Counted from the first letter of the stretch, positions 36,766-49,075 are shown. The stretch: 64,000 bases of DNA from Aminobacter anthyllidis (GCF_018555685.1 NZ_JAFLWW010000016.1:1-64000), one strand, 5' to 3'. Notes: generated by a model from the sequence alone, not told the origin. Made by a program: numbers and translations.

Positions 36766-38724
36766 TCAAACACCTAGCTCCTGACCAAACTGCTTCGCAG
36801 CAATGCCAGGAATGTCGTCAATCCGGTCAGGTTTCCCGATTAAATAGCCTTGAGCTTCATCACATCCGACGCGGCGCAGGTAGTCGAGCTGGTGGAGAGT
36901 TTCCACGCCTTCGGCTGTCACCTCAATTCGAAGCTCATGCGCCAACTCAATCAATGATCTTACAATGGCGGCGCAATCCGCATCGGCCAGCATATCCTGG
37001 ACAAAAGATCGGTCGATCTTGAGCCGCGAAAGAGGCAATTTACGGAGGTAAGTGAGGGATGAATAGCCGGTGCCAAAATCGTCAAGAGCAACTGTCACAG
37101 ATAATGAACTTAACGACTGTAATAACGAAATCGTTTCTTCAAAATTCGAAATCAGCACCGTTTCTGTGATCTCGACCTCGAGTCTTCGGGGCTCCAAACC
37201 GGCTTCAGCCAAGGCCGCTACAATTCCATCCAGCAAGGCCTTGTTCTTAAGCTGCATTACCGACAAGTTGACGGATACCCGCAAGTCGCGCGGCCAGCGC
37301 GCCGCTGCCAAACAAGCTGTTTTGACGACCCAGTGTCCGATGGCGTGAATCAAACCCGTTTCTTCAGCGATGGATATGAACTCCGACGGAGGGATAGGGC
37401 CAAGGGTCGGATGCTGCCACCGCAGAAGCGCTTCAAAACCTCGGATGCGATCGCTCCCGAGGTCGAGAAAGGGTTGAAATGCGAGCCAAAGCTGGTCATT
37501 GGCCAGCGCAGATGGGAGATCGCGTGCAAGGGCATGGCGCCTTGCAGCAGCTTCATCGTCGCCTGGGCTGAAAAACTGGATGGAGCCCGCCCCCGGCGTC
37601 TTGGCCCTGTATAGCGCGGTGTCGACGCACCGCAGGAGTTGGTTGGTATCCAAACCGTCAGCGGGGGCCAAAGCGATACCTATAGAGACCCTGCAATATA
37701 TTTCGCGCTTTTCGATCAAGAACGGCGCGCACATGGCATCTACGATCTGTTTGGCCAAGGACCTGATCTGATCTGGCCTGATATCGCGCGTAGCAATTAT
37801 TGCAAATTCGCCGCCCTCCAATCTGGCAATGCCATCGCTCTCCCGCGTCGATCTCCGAAGTCTCGCAGCCACTTCGACCAAAAGGGCATCCGCCATGGCT
37901 CGGCCAAAGCGATCATTCACCTCGGCAAAATTGTTAAGATCGAACAAAAGCAACGCACAGTGCTGGTCAAACTGCTTTGCGTCCACCAACGCGTTCTCCA
38001 GCCGCTCGTTGAAGCTGAACCGGTTTGGCAGTCTCGTCAGAACATCCCTGCGAATGGCATTTTCGCTTTCCGCCTGCAGAATAAAGCGCTGGGTAAATTC
38101 GAAGGCGTGAGCAAGCACGGCACGAAACAGCGTGATGGCGTAACTCACCATCAGGATTGCGACGGGCAGGTTGACCGCGTCTTTCACCCACACGATCGCC
38201 ACCGCTGAACCGACGAAGATCGGTAGCGTATACGCGATGGCCGCAATAGGAATCGTGTAAAAGGAAGCGGCGCCGCCTGCGATCATCCCCGCGCTCAGGC
38301 AGGTAATGACGACCTGGGCGGCACTTGTTGCCCCGCTGAAGAACAGAACGGGAAGTGCTCCCCACCAGGTGCCGAACAAGAAGGCGTTCCGCACCAGGTT
38401 TTGCGTTGTCCGGCGAGACACCGATCTTGGTTTGACGGACTGAAATGATGATCTCGCTCTTAGGCCGACGAAACCAGCGGCGACGATGATCACACTCGCC
38501 CAGAGGATGGCTTTGGTTTGGTCAGGCGAGCCCCAAAACGCCATGACAAAAGTGGCCGCATTGAGGATGTTCGCAACCATGGCAAGAAGCGTGTTGCGAA
38601 GCACGATACTGACCTGCTCCGCCCTGATACGGCCGGCAAGTGGTTCGATCGTCGAGGGCCCGCCAAAAACACGCAGGTCTCCCGCCAACAGGTCACCGAG
38701 CCTTGCGGCTGACAGACGCTGCAT
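36766..38724 (-). CDS. Membrane GGDEF-EAL protein with degenerate GGDEF motif
   Basis: The protein of about 652 residues has an N-terminal membrane region of five to six helices (about residues 42-205), a GGDEF domain and an EAL domain. The GGDEF signature is replaced by EGGEF (ARLEGGEFAII), which should abolish cyclase activity, while the EAL domain keeps FEALLRW, ITETVLI, DDFGTGYSSL and AEGVET. It is therefore most likely a c-di-GMP phosphodiesterase, perhaps with a GTP-sensing GGDEF domain. I start it at the second of two adjacent ATG codons. Confidence 0.9.
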   Translation of the reverse strand: MQRLSAARLGDLLAGDLRVFGGPSTIEPLAGRIRAEQVSIVLRNTLLAMVANILNAATFVMAFWGSPDQTKAILWASVIIVAAGFVGLRARSSFQSVKPRSVSRRTTQNLVRNAFLFGTWWGALPVLFFSGATSAAQVVITCLSAGMIAGGAASFYTIPIAAIAYTLPIFVGSAVAIVWVKDAVNLPVAILMVSYAITLFRAVLAHAFEFTQRFILQAESENAIRRDVLTRLPNRFSFNERLENALVDAKQFDQHCALLLFDLNNFAEVNDRFGRAMADALLVEVAARLRRSTRESDGIARLEGGEFAIIATRDIRPDQIRSLAKQIVDAMCAPFLIEKREIYCRVSIGIALAPADGLDTNQLLRCVDTALYRAKTPGAGSIQFFSPGDDEAAARRHALARDLPSALANDQLWLAFQPFLDLGSDRIRGFEALLRWQHPTLGPIPPSEFISIAEETGLIHAIGHWVVKTACLAAARWPRDLRVSVNLSVMQLKNKALLDGIVAALAEAGLEPRRLEVEITETVLISNFEETISLLQSLSSLSVTVALDDFGTGYSSLTYLRKLPLSRLKIDRSFVQDMLADADCAAIVRSLIELAHELRIEVTAEGVETLHQLDYLRRVGCDEAQGYLIGKPDRIDDIPGIAAKQFGQELGV

Positions 38725-39090
38725 CACTCTTTCACTCCCGCCCTAGAGTAGTAGCTGCGTGTTGATCTCCTAGCACCGAACAATTCGGAAAAAGTAAATT
38801 TCGACGGCAAATTTGGACAGCCCAGTTGGGGAAACCAAAGGGCTCCGGAATTCGAAGATAGTGAAAGACACGATGCTCCCTATCCGGGATGTCGCGACGC
38901 AAGCCTAGGAATTCTGCCTCAAGTCTGTTGCCGGCCTCCGTGAAGGACTTGGCCTTGTTGCATTCTGAGACTCACGTTGCCCTAATCCGATCGCTGGTTC
39001 ACGGCCGCGATGTCCTATCTATCTGCGTCCCCACAAAGGGGCCGCCCGGTAGCCGTTCCTGGTTGGAGCGTGGCTGTCGCGACACAACGA
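38725..39090. other. Non-coding stretch
   Basis: No gene, repeat or RNA is recognised between the c-di-GMP gene and the ArdC remnant. Confidence 0.4.
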
Positions 39091-39099
39091 ATGCGCGCG

Positions 39100-39564
39100 C
39101 GGGGGCACTTCAATCTTCGAGGCCGTCACCGGCGCCCGCCATCCGAGGATACGCCCTGAAGCAGGGGCGTCGCCTTCCTTGTCATCAGCATCGCGCCGGC
39201 CCGCGCGGAAGCCAGACTGAGCCGTCCCGTGTGCGCCGGTAATCTCTCCCAGGCAAGGGCGGCGCCGGTCCTCACATGCCGGAACCGACACCTGCGCTCC
39301 GGCGTCCTGCCATTGTCGATAGGTGTCCACAGGCCATCGCTGTAACCGTTGACGATGGCTGCGACCCGCAGCGCCACGGTGTTGATGCCGCGGCAGCGCC
39401 TGCCTGATGCGACGTTGGTCGGGCCGGCGGCGCTGGTTTCCGTTTTGGAACCACGACGCGCCCCAATCACCTGCACCTTCTTCGATTGCAGCGATGATCT
39501 CGGCGGTGATGCGCGTGTATGCCGTGGCAAACAGCCCGTTTTCGATGGCAAAAGCATGACTCAA
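39100..39564 (-). pseudogene. ArdC-type antirestriction protein (DUF1738), frameshifted
   Basis: The minus strand reads YTRITAEIIAAIEEGAGDWG in one frame, GRRCRGINTVALRV and VNGYSDGLW in a second, then TYRQWQDAGAQV back in the first. Together these reproduce the N-terminal domain of ArdC/DUF1738 antirestriction proteins. At least two frameshifts and loss of the protease-like C-terminus make it non-functional. Confidence 0.72.
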
Positions 39565-39619
39565 TGGGCGTGGGGATGCGGCGGCGTCCGGAGCAACGGA
39601 GGGCCGCCCCCTCGATCAC

Positions 39620-40800
39620 CTGGTCAGCAAGTCTGAAACCTCGCATTGCCGTCTGATCTACAGGCTGCGCTTGCGGATGCATACCGCAGAAAGCTGCGAC
39701 CGCTTTGCTTGTGCAAAGAGCCCTGCCCGGCGATGTATATTGCGCAGGTTGGCGACCAATACATGGTCAAGCGGATGCCGCTGTCGGGTGGCAGCCATGA
39801 TCCGTCCTGTTCCTCTTACGAGCCGCCCGACGAACTGTCCGGCCTCGGCGTGCTGATGGGCAGCGCTATCCAGGTCGATTCCGAGAGCGGCATGGCCGCG
39901 CTGATGCTGGACTTTCGGCTGTCGAAGGTCGGCACGCGATCTGTGCCGGCAGCTGGCGCCGTAGGCTCGAACAGCGTGGTCGGAGACACCAGGAAACTCT
40001 CGCTGCGAGGCCTGCTCCATTACCTCTGGCACGAAGCGGAGCTGACGGTCTGGACGTCACGATGGGCTGGCAAACGGCATTGGTGGAATATCCGTTGGCA
40101 CCTCGTCGAGGCCGCTGGCCAGATGACGGTCAAGGGCGAGCGCCGAGCGAAATCCTGTTTGTGCCCGAGCCGTTCCGGTCCGCCGATAAAATCGCGATCG
40201 AGCAAAGGCGCGGGCAGGCGCTTGCACCTGCGCTGCCCCCGAAGAGCGGCCCCAGAAAGCTGATGATCCTGGTCGGCGAGGTCAAGGAGTTCAGCCCGGC
40301 TCGGGGCGGTCACAAGTTGATCGTCAAGCACATGCCGGGGTTCGTGTTCCTGTTGGATGAGAGTCTTCATCGTCGGCTTCAAACCCGCTTTGAAACCGAG
40401 ATGGCACTCTGGAGCGCGGATGAGGCATCGCATCTAGTCGCGATGCCACCTTCGGGTTGACCCCGGCGGGGCTGGCGGTGATCGAGGAAATGGCCATCAT
40501 GGTCGTGGCGGAGAATTGGGTGCCTTACGAGTCCGCCTATGAAAAGAAGCTGGTCGACGCCCTTGCAAGGACCAGGGAGCGAAGCATGAAAGGACTGCGC
40601 TACAATCTACCATTGGACAGGCCAACCGCGACGGCGATATTGCAGACACAGCCGCGGCCGGTTGGCCTCTATATCGTCCCCCTTCTTCCGATGGCACATA
40701 GCTGAGCGAACTGATCGCGTCGCGACCGGAGTTCGATTCCTGGATCTGGCGGACGGCCGATAGTGAGATGCCGACTTTGCCTGGTCAGCAAGACGGTGGG
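39620..40800 (+). pseudogene. DUF1173 family protein, broken into several frames
   Basis: Three consecutive plus frames give a whole DUF1173 protein as seen on rhizobial plasmids: PLCLCKEPCPAMYIAQVGDQ, DPSCSSYEPPDELSGLGVLM and LSLRGLLHYLWHEAELTVW (frame 1, to about 40130); LMILVGEVKEFSPARGGHKL and RFETEMALW (frame 2, to about 40440); YEKKLVDALA and MKGLRYNLPL (frame 3); then FDSWIWRTAD. At least two frameshifts and an early stop separate the parts. Confidence 0.75.
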
Positions 40801-40834
40801 CCCGTCATATGAGGCACCGTTCGCGGCCGGTATT

Positions 40835-40880
40835 TCAGGTACGCTGGTATTATCATCCAATTCGCTCGTCTGAGCGGATA
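40835..40880 (-). pseudogene. Scrap of a second DUF2285 gene end
   Basis: Read on the minus strand, GCGAATTGGATGATAATACC closely resembles the 3' end of the intact DUF2285 gene (GCGAACTGGATGATGACCAC). It appears to be a decayed second copy of that end. The remaining DNA to 41710 shows no recognised gene. Confidence 0.4.
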
Positions 40881-41710
40881 TTCCCGGCAAATGATGTATC
40901 CGCCCTGGACCACAGAGCGGGTTGCAGTGCGGACGTGCAGGCGATCCCTTCCGGTTCGCAAGTTGGGCGGGTCACGCCGTGTTCGTAGCCGCTGATGAGC
41001 TTCATCGCCTCTGGCGCGCAAGAAAAGGGCCGGGCTTGCAGCACCCGGCCAAGCAAGAGGGCAAAAACCTCCAGAGGGGAACGCGCCGGACGCAATGGGA
41101 GGAGAACGCCCGACGCACAACGGCATATAGGTCAGCAAGGATGACATCTCAACGACATGCCAGTAGACCACGAGGCCTGATCATCTTGGTGCACTGAAGC
41201 TTGCGAGCCCGGGCGTTTGCCCAAAACCTCATTTCACGTTGCTTTCGGAATTACAAAAGCTCAAGACGGCATGGCTGCATATATCGGTTCCGGCGCCTAG
41301 CAGCCGAAACGATTTCCGGGGCGAACGCGTATTAGTAATAGTTTATGACGATACTTATGCTGCCGAGACATTTCTTGCCTTCAGCCACAACCATTACTAT
41401 GTCGCGAGGCTTCGCCTGCTGCCTTCAAGCCAACCGGAGAATTTCATGACAGAAGAAGCCGAGCACAGCCTCAGAACACGGCTTCATCTTCTCCGCCTTA
41501 GCTGCGCCGGCCAGGTATGACGAGCGGCCGCCGCTGACCTGCATGGCCACGCCAGACGCATCGGCGCAGCGAACATTCTGCCTGTACGAGCAGCGGAGTT
41601 TGACAATGAATAGACGTATCCCGCAGGCCCGGATGTCATGCCATTCTTGTGGCGGACGGCCGTGATCACGTCTGAACAAGCAGCGTGTGTCGCCGCCCGT
41701 TCACCCTTAT
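40881..41710. other. Degenerate stretch without recognised genes
   Basis: Several short open frames exist, for example 41239-41520, but none resembles a known family and they overlap on both strands. This is probably decayed DNA of the same plasmid-like block. Confidence 0.4.
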
Positions 41711-41977
41711 TTACGCGAACAACTCCTTGTAACCGGTGGTCATCATCCAGTTCGCCCGATCGAGATGGCTTCGCGCTGCTTTTCGCGCGCGCACCGGCTC
41801 TTCCGCCGGATCGATGCCGAGGATGACCTGCGCCATCTCCTCATAACTGGCATCGTCGGCGGAGGCGTCCAGGAACCTAAAGTAAGTCTTGAAGTGCTGC
41901 TTGTCGTAGGCGGTCAGGCTTTCCGACCAAGGGACCTCGTCTTGAAGACCTGGTTCAACGTCTGTGTATTTCATCAC
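41711..41977 (-). CDS. Small DUF2285 domain protein
   Basis: The 88-residue product (start MKYTDVEPGLQDEVPW) matches short DUF2285 proteins of rhizobial plasmids and ICEs: LTAYDKQHFKTYFRFLDA, MAQVILGIDPAEEPVRARKA, and the family's final motif RANWMMTTGYKEL. DUF2285 is a small helix-turn-helix-like domain, often beside replication or conjugation regulators. The frame extends 26 residues upstream without similarity. It seems to be the one intact survivor of the decayed module. Confidence 0.65.
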   Translation of the reverse strand: MMKYTDVEPGLQDEVPWSESLTAYDKQHFKTYFRFLDASADDASYEEMAQVILGIDPAEEPVRARKAARSHLDRANWMMTTGYKELFA

Positions 41978-42390
41978 GATATCGGGCTCCGGGAACAACT
42001 GGTCGAAGATTTCGCTTCGACAGGCTACCCGGACCGAGGGGAATATCATCCTCAAGGCGACATTCCGATCATCGTCGGCAACAGCCCGCTCGAAGCGAGA
42101 AACGCTCCTTTGGGCGATGCAACTCCAGGTTAGGGATGAATTGCAAAAAGCTCAAGACTGTTCGGCTCGCCGTCGATTCCGGCCGACTGCTCGGCCGTTA
42201 ATTTCACATAATTTCACATTCCAAATAAGACACAAAAGTCGGCCCAGAGCTGCCGGCCGAAACGCGCTAAGGCATTGGGATGCGCCGCAATGGGGCCAGG
42301 CTTCCGGGCCGATTCCAAATCTTTTGGCTCTTCGGCCGTCCGCTCATCCGTCTTGACCAGGACGAACCTACAGCCTATCTCACCGCCACG
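41978..42390. other. Intergenic stretch before groES
   Basis: No gene is recognised. The last bases carry the groES promoter up to the CIRCE element. Confidence 0.5.
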
Positions 42391-42417
42391 TTAGCACTCC
42401 CCACTGGCGAGTGCTAA
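42391..42417 (+). promoter_or_regulatory. CIRCE element (HrcA operator)
   Basis: TTAGCACTC, nine bases, GAGTGCTAA: a perfect CIRCE inverted repeat, 54 bases before groES. HrcA binds this element and represses chaperonin operons until heat stress titrates it away. Confidence 0.97.
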
Positions 42418-42470
42418 CCCAGGCTTCGGCAACGAAGAACCGTTCAACCTCCGCACCAGGGATATCCAAA

Positions 42471-44488
<2,018 letters not shown>

Positions 44489-44514
44489 GGTCCACGCACC
44501 CTCAACAATCTCGA

Positions 44515-44540
44515 GGGCGGCAGCGATGCCGCCCTTTTCC
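44515..44540 (+). terminator. Rho-independent terminator after groEL
   Basis: GGGCGGCA-GCGA-TGCCGCCC forms a perfect 8-base stem with a tetraloop followed by TTTT, 27 bases after the groEL stop. Confidence 0.92.
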
Positions 44541-45190
44541 TTGAAGTCGGATCCGGCCGGAAATGTTCGGCGCGTACACCGACCGTATGGCCGTAGTAGC
44601 GCTGGTCGTGAAAGCTGGACTAGAAGCGAGCGCGGGCACGGATACGGCGGAGAGCCGCTGGCGTCGGGGCTTCGAAGACAATCAACGATTCGAACCCTTT
44701 CATGAGTATGAGGGAGCGGTGGCGAAAACGTGCAATCGGCCTAGATAATGTTCGCACCTCCCCAAGTAGCCGAGAGCATGAGGCAGCAGCGGCCCCTTGC
44801 CGTCGAGATCAAACAGAAGCGTGGGCTCGTGAAGCGGCCACAGTCAATCTGGGCCGGCATCGACCTAACTGCCATCCCGAACGATAGAGGTCGCGGCGGT
44901 GGCCAGACCGACCATCGGAATAGCATCCGGCCTTCGTTCATCCCGAAGAAGGGTTGACCGACCACTCCGTTTCGCCAGCGCGAATGCGGCAACTCCATTG
45001 CGATCGCGGCAATTCGGATTGGCGCGGGGCGCCATGTGCTCCGACCCTGAGGGCTGTCCCGGTCGGCACGACCCATCGCTCAGCGGCGATCAAGTCATCG
45101 GTTTTCGGAATGACCGGCGACGCTTCGTCTCAACGACTATGCCGGTCGGGCTGTCGGCCGTATTCTTCGCCTTGAAGACGGCGGTTCGCT
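44541..45190. other. Region without recognised genes
   Basis: Short overlapping frames are present on both strands, but none has recognisable family features. Nothing else is seen. Confidence 0.45.
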
Positions 45191-45574
45191 TCAGTTTTGG
45201 TTTGGGTGGCGCTTGAGCGCTCTACCCTTGGCTCCGGCGTTTGCTTGCCCTTTTGTTTGTCCTTGCGGGCGTAAAGCAAAGCCTTGGCGGTCGCCGCGTC
45301 CGCATTCCGAGACCACGCCGGCCGGCTTGCCATCGAGATTGACCCGTGGAGCGCCGGCATTCAGTCTCGCCAAGTATTTGGCCATCTTGGTATACGCCAG
45401 CAGGGCTCTCCTTAATTCATCATCAGACAGTTCGCCGTCAAGCACCCGAATGTCATGATGGATGCCGATCTTGAGCGGCCTGGGCGCTTTCGGATTGAAC
45501 GCCGCAGGCCACTTGGCCGATAGATAGCGGAAAAGCTGTGCAGGCGATTTGCCTCGGCTACAGCTCAACATCAT
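45191..45574 (-). CDS. ProQ/FinO-family RNA chaperone-like protein
   Basis: The roughly 127-residue protein contains the FinO/ProQ core: LFRYLSAKWPAAFNPKAPRP, LKIGIHHDIRV, ELRRALLAYTKMAKYLARLN and GAPRVNLDGKPAGVVSE, followed by a basic, flexible tail (KGRALKRHPNQN). FinO/ProQ proteins bind structured small RNAs and 3' ends; on plasmids they often control conjugation through antisense RNA. I use the ATG at 45574 with GGGGCGAGG upstream; the frame extends 26 codons further. The plasmid-like debris nearby suggests a mobile-element origin, but this copy is intact. Confidence 0.75.
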   Translation of the reverse strand: MMLSCSRGKSPAQLFRYLSAKWPAAFNPKAPRPLKIGIHHDIRVLDGELSDDELRRALLAYTKMAKYLARLNAGAPRVNLDGKPAGVVSECGRGDRQGFALRPQGQTKGQANAGAKGRALKRHPNQN

Positions 45575-45949
45575 AAGCCTCGCCCCATTGTTTTCGTTTG
45601 CAATTCGGACCTTCCTAGCACGAATATATGCAATGATTTGGAAAAATGGCATTCGCCCCGCAGGGCAAAGCAGCGGGTCTCATTCGGACACACGAAGTGC
45701 CTGGTGGACCGAGCAGGATCGGCAGCAATCACGCCGAGCCGTCCCGAGAAAGTTACAGCCATACAGCAGGGTCGGTGAAAAGCTGTTCCCCAATATCTCC
45801 GCCAGCTCATTGACCCTTGGCAGCGCATCTCAAACGCCGGCAGCGAAAAAGACTCGACGGCCCTCCGCGGAGGGCCGTCAGCGAGTAGGACCCAAAACCG
45901 TCGCGGCTCCTCTGACCCGTTCGGCCGTTCCGTCGTACAAGGGCGTCGC

Positions 45950-46150
45950 GTAGCGCGAAAGCTAATCAGGCGACCGTTCCTGATCTCGGCCGGATCGACG
46001 CCGTCCTGGGACAGGAAGGCAGGCAAATGGCTGGAAAAAGCGTTCGGCCGCAACCCGGCGTCGATCACCAGGAACCTGGCGCGGGCGCGGCGGAACTTCC
46101 GGGCGGCGGCCATTCCGGAATAGCTGCCGCCGATGACAATAGGCGCAGCG
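45950..46150 (-). pseudogene. Thioredoxin-reductase-like flavoprotein, 5' fragment
   Basis: The minus frame reads PIVIGGSYSGMAAARKFRRA, then RFLVIDAGLRPNAFSSHLPA and FLSQDGVDPAEI. This is the FAD-binding N-terminus (GGSYSG dinucleotide motif) of a thioredoxin reductase-like NAD(P)/FAD oxidoreductase. Similarity stops after about 65 residues and the rest of the gene is absent. Confidence 0.65.
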
Positions 46151-46251
46151 AAATTCCGAAGTTTGTGAGCGATAGGCCTCGGACTCCCATTCGATTGCCG
46201 ACTCGGCTCATGCCTTGACGGGCGTTCATGATTGCCACCTTGGAGATCGCC

Positions 46252-46443
46252 TCAGAAGCGACGCCCAATCGGAAACATTAGCACGTCCGCGTTTTGGCTC
46301 GGCTGCTTGAACTCCTCGCCGGCAACTGCCTCAATTAGCAAATCCAAGGCTTCGCGCCCCCTCCGGCTCATCGGGTCATCACCTCGCAGATAATGATACG
46401 CTCGATCTAGATGCACTCGCGCGGCGGAAAAATCGCTTGTCAT
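46252..46443 (-). CDS. Small hypothetical protein (63 aa)
   Basis: The product begins MTSDFSAARVHLDRAYHYLR and contains SRRGREALDLLIEAVAGEE, giving an amphipathic helical protein similar in style to small conserved rhizobial proteins of unknown function. It has no signal peptide or membrane helix. Composition and clean helical heptads suggest it is real, but no function can be given. Confidence 0.5.
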   Translation of the reverse strand: MTSDFSAARVHLDRAYHYLRGDDPMSRRGREALDLLIEAVAGEEFKQPSQNADVLMFPIGRRF

Positions 46444-47093
46444 TTTACCCTCTCAGTTGCCGCCCGCCTTAGCCGTCTACGAGGTGAGGGTCGCGCAATC
46501 GTCAATATCCTTAGACGTATTTGATTTAAATCGAAGATGATCCGGGAGTAACCAAACACCGGTTGTATGCGAGAGCCCCTGATTGCGTCACCCTGGCCCG
46601 GTTGACTCTGCAATAGGGTTACCACAAGCCTTGCCAATGTGTCCCCAGCATCATCCATAAGCCGTCCCGAGTTTCTGACCTGTCGAGCCATGGCACGCGC
46701 AGGCTTGCGGCGGCAATCAGCCGGATGGCGAAGATCGCGGCGAAGGCGGCAGCAAATCGGAAGCAGACTCCCGTTTGTGCGGTCGGGCATTGATTCCTAG
46801 ATAGGAAATTCCGCCATTACATCTCGCTGATGGGACAGCTTGCGAACGCAAATGCAGCGCGCCCTCTTGACTGACACCCTAAACAGCGAAATCGTCATCC
46901 AGTGACCCATGAACGCAATAACGCCGGCACATTATCCGGGACATATGGGTTAGTCCCGGCGCCAAGAGACCTATGTGGTCGCTCTTCTCGCCGAATAGAA
47001 GCTGAGGAATGCCGCGCAGTTAACGGCTCGTTAATCATGCGGGGCGTAGCCAAGAAGCGTCACATCACCTACCCAATCACATGTGACCTTAAA
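46444..47093. other. Region without recognised genes
   Basis: No protein family is recognised. The plus strand ends in a strong terminator at 47094, so a short transcript may start somewhere in 46860-47000. Confidence 0.4.
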
Positions 47094-47125
47094 GACCCGG
47101 CACCCAGATTGTGCCGAGTCTTTTT
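47094..47125 (+). terminator. Orphan rho-independent terminator
   Basis: GACCCGGCAC, a 7-base loop, GTGCCGAGTC, then TTTTT. The 10-base stem has one mismatch. No convincing protein gene precedes it on the plus strand, so it may end a small RNA. Confidence 0.7.
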
Positions 47126-48430
47126 GTTAGGGTAGCCTGATCCAATTGAGCGGGTCAGGAATAATGTCGCAGTGCGGGGATCAGGAAGCTTCTTAGGCCG
47201 GTCACCGACTTCATAAAGCCGACTGGAGCTGCAACCACTTGATTAGGAATGCCCTGCGAGCTTGACGGTGTCAGGCCCGGAACGCGCCTTGTTGGCCGTG
47301 TGCCAGTCCCTGACCGACAGCGGATTGCGACATGACAACTTCTCCACACCGGAGGTAACCGTGGCGAAAGTGCCGGCGCGTGAGGGCCAGGGAAGGCTGG
47401 TTAAAGAGCCGGCCCGCTTGCAGGAATCGAACTCATGGATGACCGAAGCCTCCGCATCCTCGAGGCCCATTGCTTGGGGGACGCCATTATGGCGTTCTGC
47501 GTTCTGTCTTATCGCTGTGCCATTTGCCGCACAGGATGCCCGTAACGACATTGTTTCCCGCGTGAGGTGAAGCGATGCGAGCAGGGTAGAGTGACGCGCG
47601 GCAGGGAGGGCAGGAGGCCCTAGCAAAGGCTGAAACTCGGTGAGAAATGATCCACCGGCACCTGCACGGATCACCTCGCAAAAGTGGAGGGTGGGACCTA
47701 GAATCAAGCTGACATTGCGAGATTTTCGCGGCCATGGCGGCTTCGCTGTTTGCTGTCCGCGGGGGCGAGGCGCATTAGATGGGCCAGCGGCGGATGCACG
47801 CGAACCGCGGGGATGACGAACACGACCTTCGCTGGCTAGGACTGCGGTACCGCGAACCCAATGTTGGAGGCTACGCCGCTCGATCTGGCGAGGCGCGGCG
47901 GTCGATGCGGCCCGCAGAACCCGCGCTACCGCGAGGCGCTGCCATCTCGACATAGGAGCTGCTGACTTGCAGAACACTGCACTATCTGCGAACGAACGCA
48001 TCGCGACATGCCCCCCTGTAACCGCTTCCGCGCTGTTCTTGATTGACCAGGCGCAGTTCGACGCAGGGCGGCTAGCGCTCGGCCGATGTGTCGGGCGCCA
48101 GCAAAGTAGAAATGTTGCATGGCCGTGGGGACGGCCACAACGAGAGAGCCCGATCGGGCGTCACCTGGTCGGGATTGCCAGCCCGACCAGGTACCGTTCA
48201 GTCAGGCACCCCTCGGCTTAGAGAGCCGCCGCTATGAACTAGCTTCGTTGGCCGGGGCCGGCCGCAGCGGGATCGCTAAGCATCGTGACGAGGTCAGCGA
48301 TAGGATTCTTGTCACTCTCCGTCAGCCGCAGATCGACGTCCGCGAACGGCGCGCCCGACTTCCGGTAGGGACGCCTGAGTGGGTGCTTGCTCAGGCCGGG
48401 TGGAACCGGCGGCCTGCCGGGTTTGCGACC
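47126..48430. other. Region without recognised genes
   Basis: About 1.3 kb of GC-rich DNA with overlapping short frames on both strands and no recognisable family. Probably decayed accessory DNA. Confidence 0.4.
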
Positions 48431-48439
48431 GCGTTTCAC

Positions 48440-48610
48440 ATAGCCGTTGCTCTGAGCGCCATCAAGGACGACCGGGCCTGAGATCGCCGGCGCAATGCGG
48501 GACTCGAATAGCATTCGATCATGGAGAGCGACCGCTCGACGCGGCCGAGTTCCCGAAGAGTTTGCCCAGTTGGCTTTCCTTTCGGTGATGCCGAGAGCTT
48601 CTTCAAATCA
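48440..48610 (-). pseudogene. Possible Tn3-family transposase fragment
   Basis: The minus frame contains LRELGRVERSLSMIE followed by SPALRRRSQA, which resembles the ALRELGRIERTLFMLDWL...DPELRRR segment near the C-terminus of Tn3-family TnpA. The KGEAxxAL continuation is not preserved. The match is short and from memory. Confidence 0.45.
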
Positions 48611-48764
48611 TCGAGGGCACAACCGCACCGGTGTTGATCGATGCCCGCCAGATGAAGGTCGATTTCCAGCTTGCGCAGGAAGGCAATCCGTTCGGTCAGC
48701 CGGCCAGGTTTGAGGCACCAGGCGCATCCGCCGCCGATCGCAGCCAATGAAAGCGTGTCTGGCC

Positions 48765-48930
48765 AAATGGTCGGGGTCGCGGCGTTGAATTTCGGCTTTG
48801 ACCGACACCCAACCCACGCCGACGGTTACAAGAGCGCGGGCGAATTCGTAGAGGTGGTGACAAAGGTCTGGGAAAATTGGGAGGTTGATGCGCTCATCGC
48901 GAGCCGGGAGAAACATGATCCAAAAACCGA
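48765..48930 (+). pseudogene. Fragment of a luciferase-like FMN monooxygenase (NtaA/DszA type)
   Basis: The plus frame reads ALNFGFDRHPTHADGYKSAG, then EFVEVVTKVWENWEVDALI, a close match to the segment of NtaA/SnaA/DszA-type monooxygenases around NFGxDRHPxHADRYxxAxEF. The rest of the gene is absent; the frame runs on to 49057 without further similarity. Confidence 0.6.
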
Positions 48931-49075
48931 AGCTTTGCGAGCTCAGTTCCTGTCCCGCTTAGTGCCTATTTGCGTGCGCTATTCTACCATACGCCTAATG
49001 AGATTGTCCCACCTGATGACCGTCACTAACTTGGCTGAGATCGAAGCCAAAAGCTGACAGGCAACAGGAGTGACC

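Noticed and set aside
44541..45190. Several short ORFs after groEL
   Set aside because: They overlap on both strands and match no family; likely chance frames in GC-rich DNA.
46902..47135. Plus-strand ORF ending at the orphan terminator
   Set aside because: It runs through the terminator stem itself and has no family features, so a non-coding transcript is likelier.
47243..48001. Minus-strand open frame of 252 codons
   Set aside because: Composition is typical of a random GC-rich frame (many Arg, Ala and Ser, no domains), and other frames overlap it fully.
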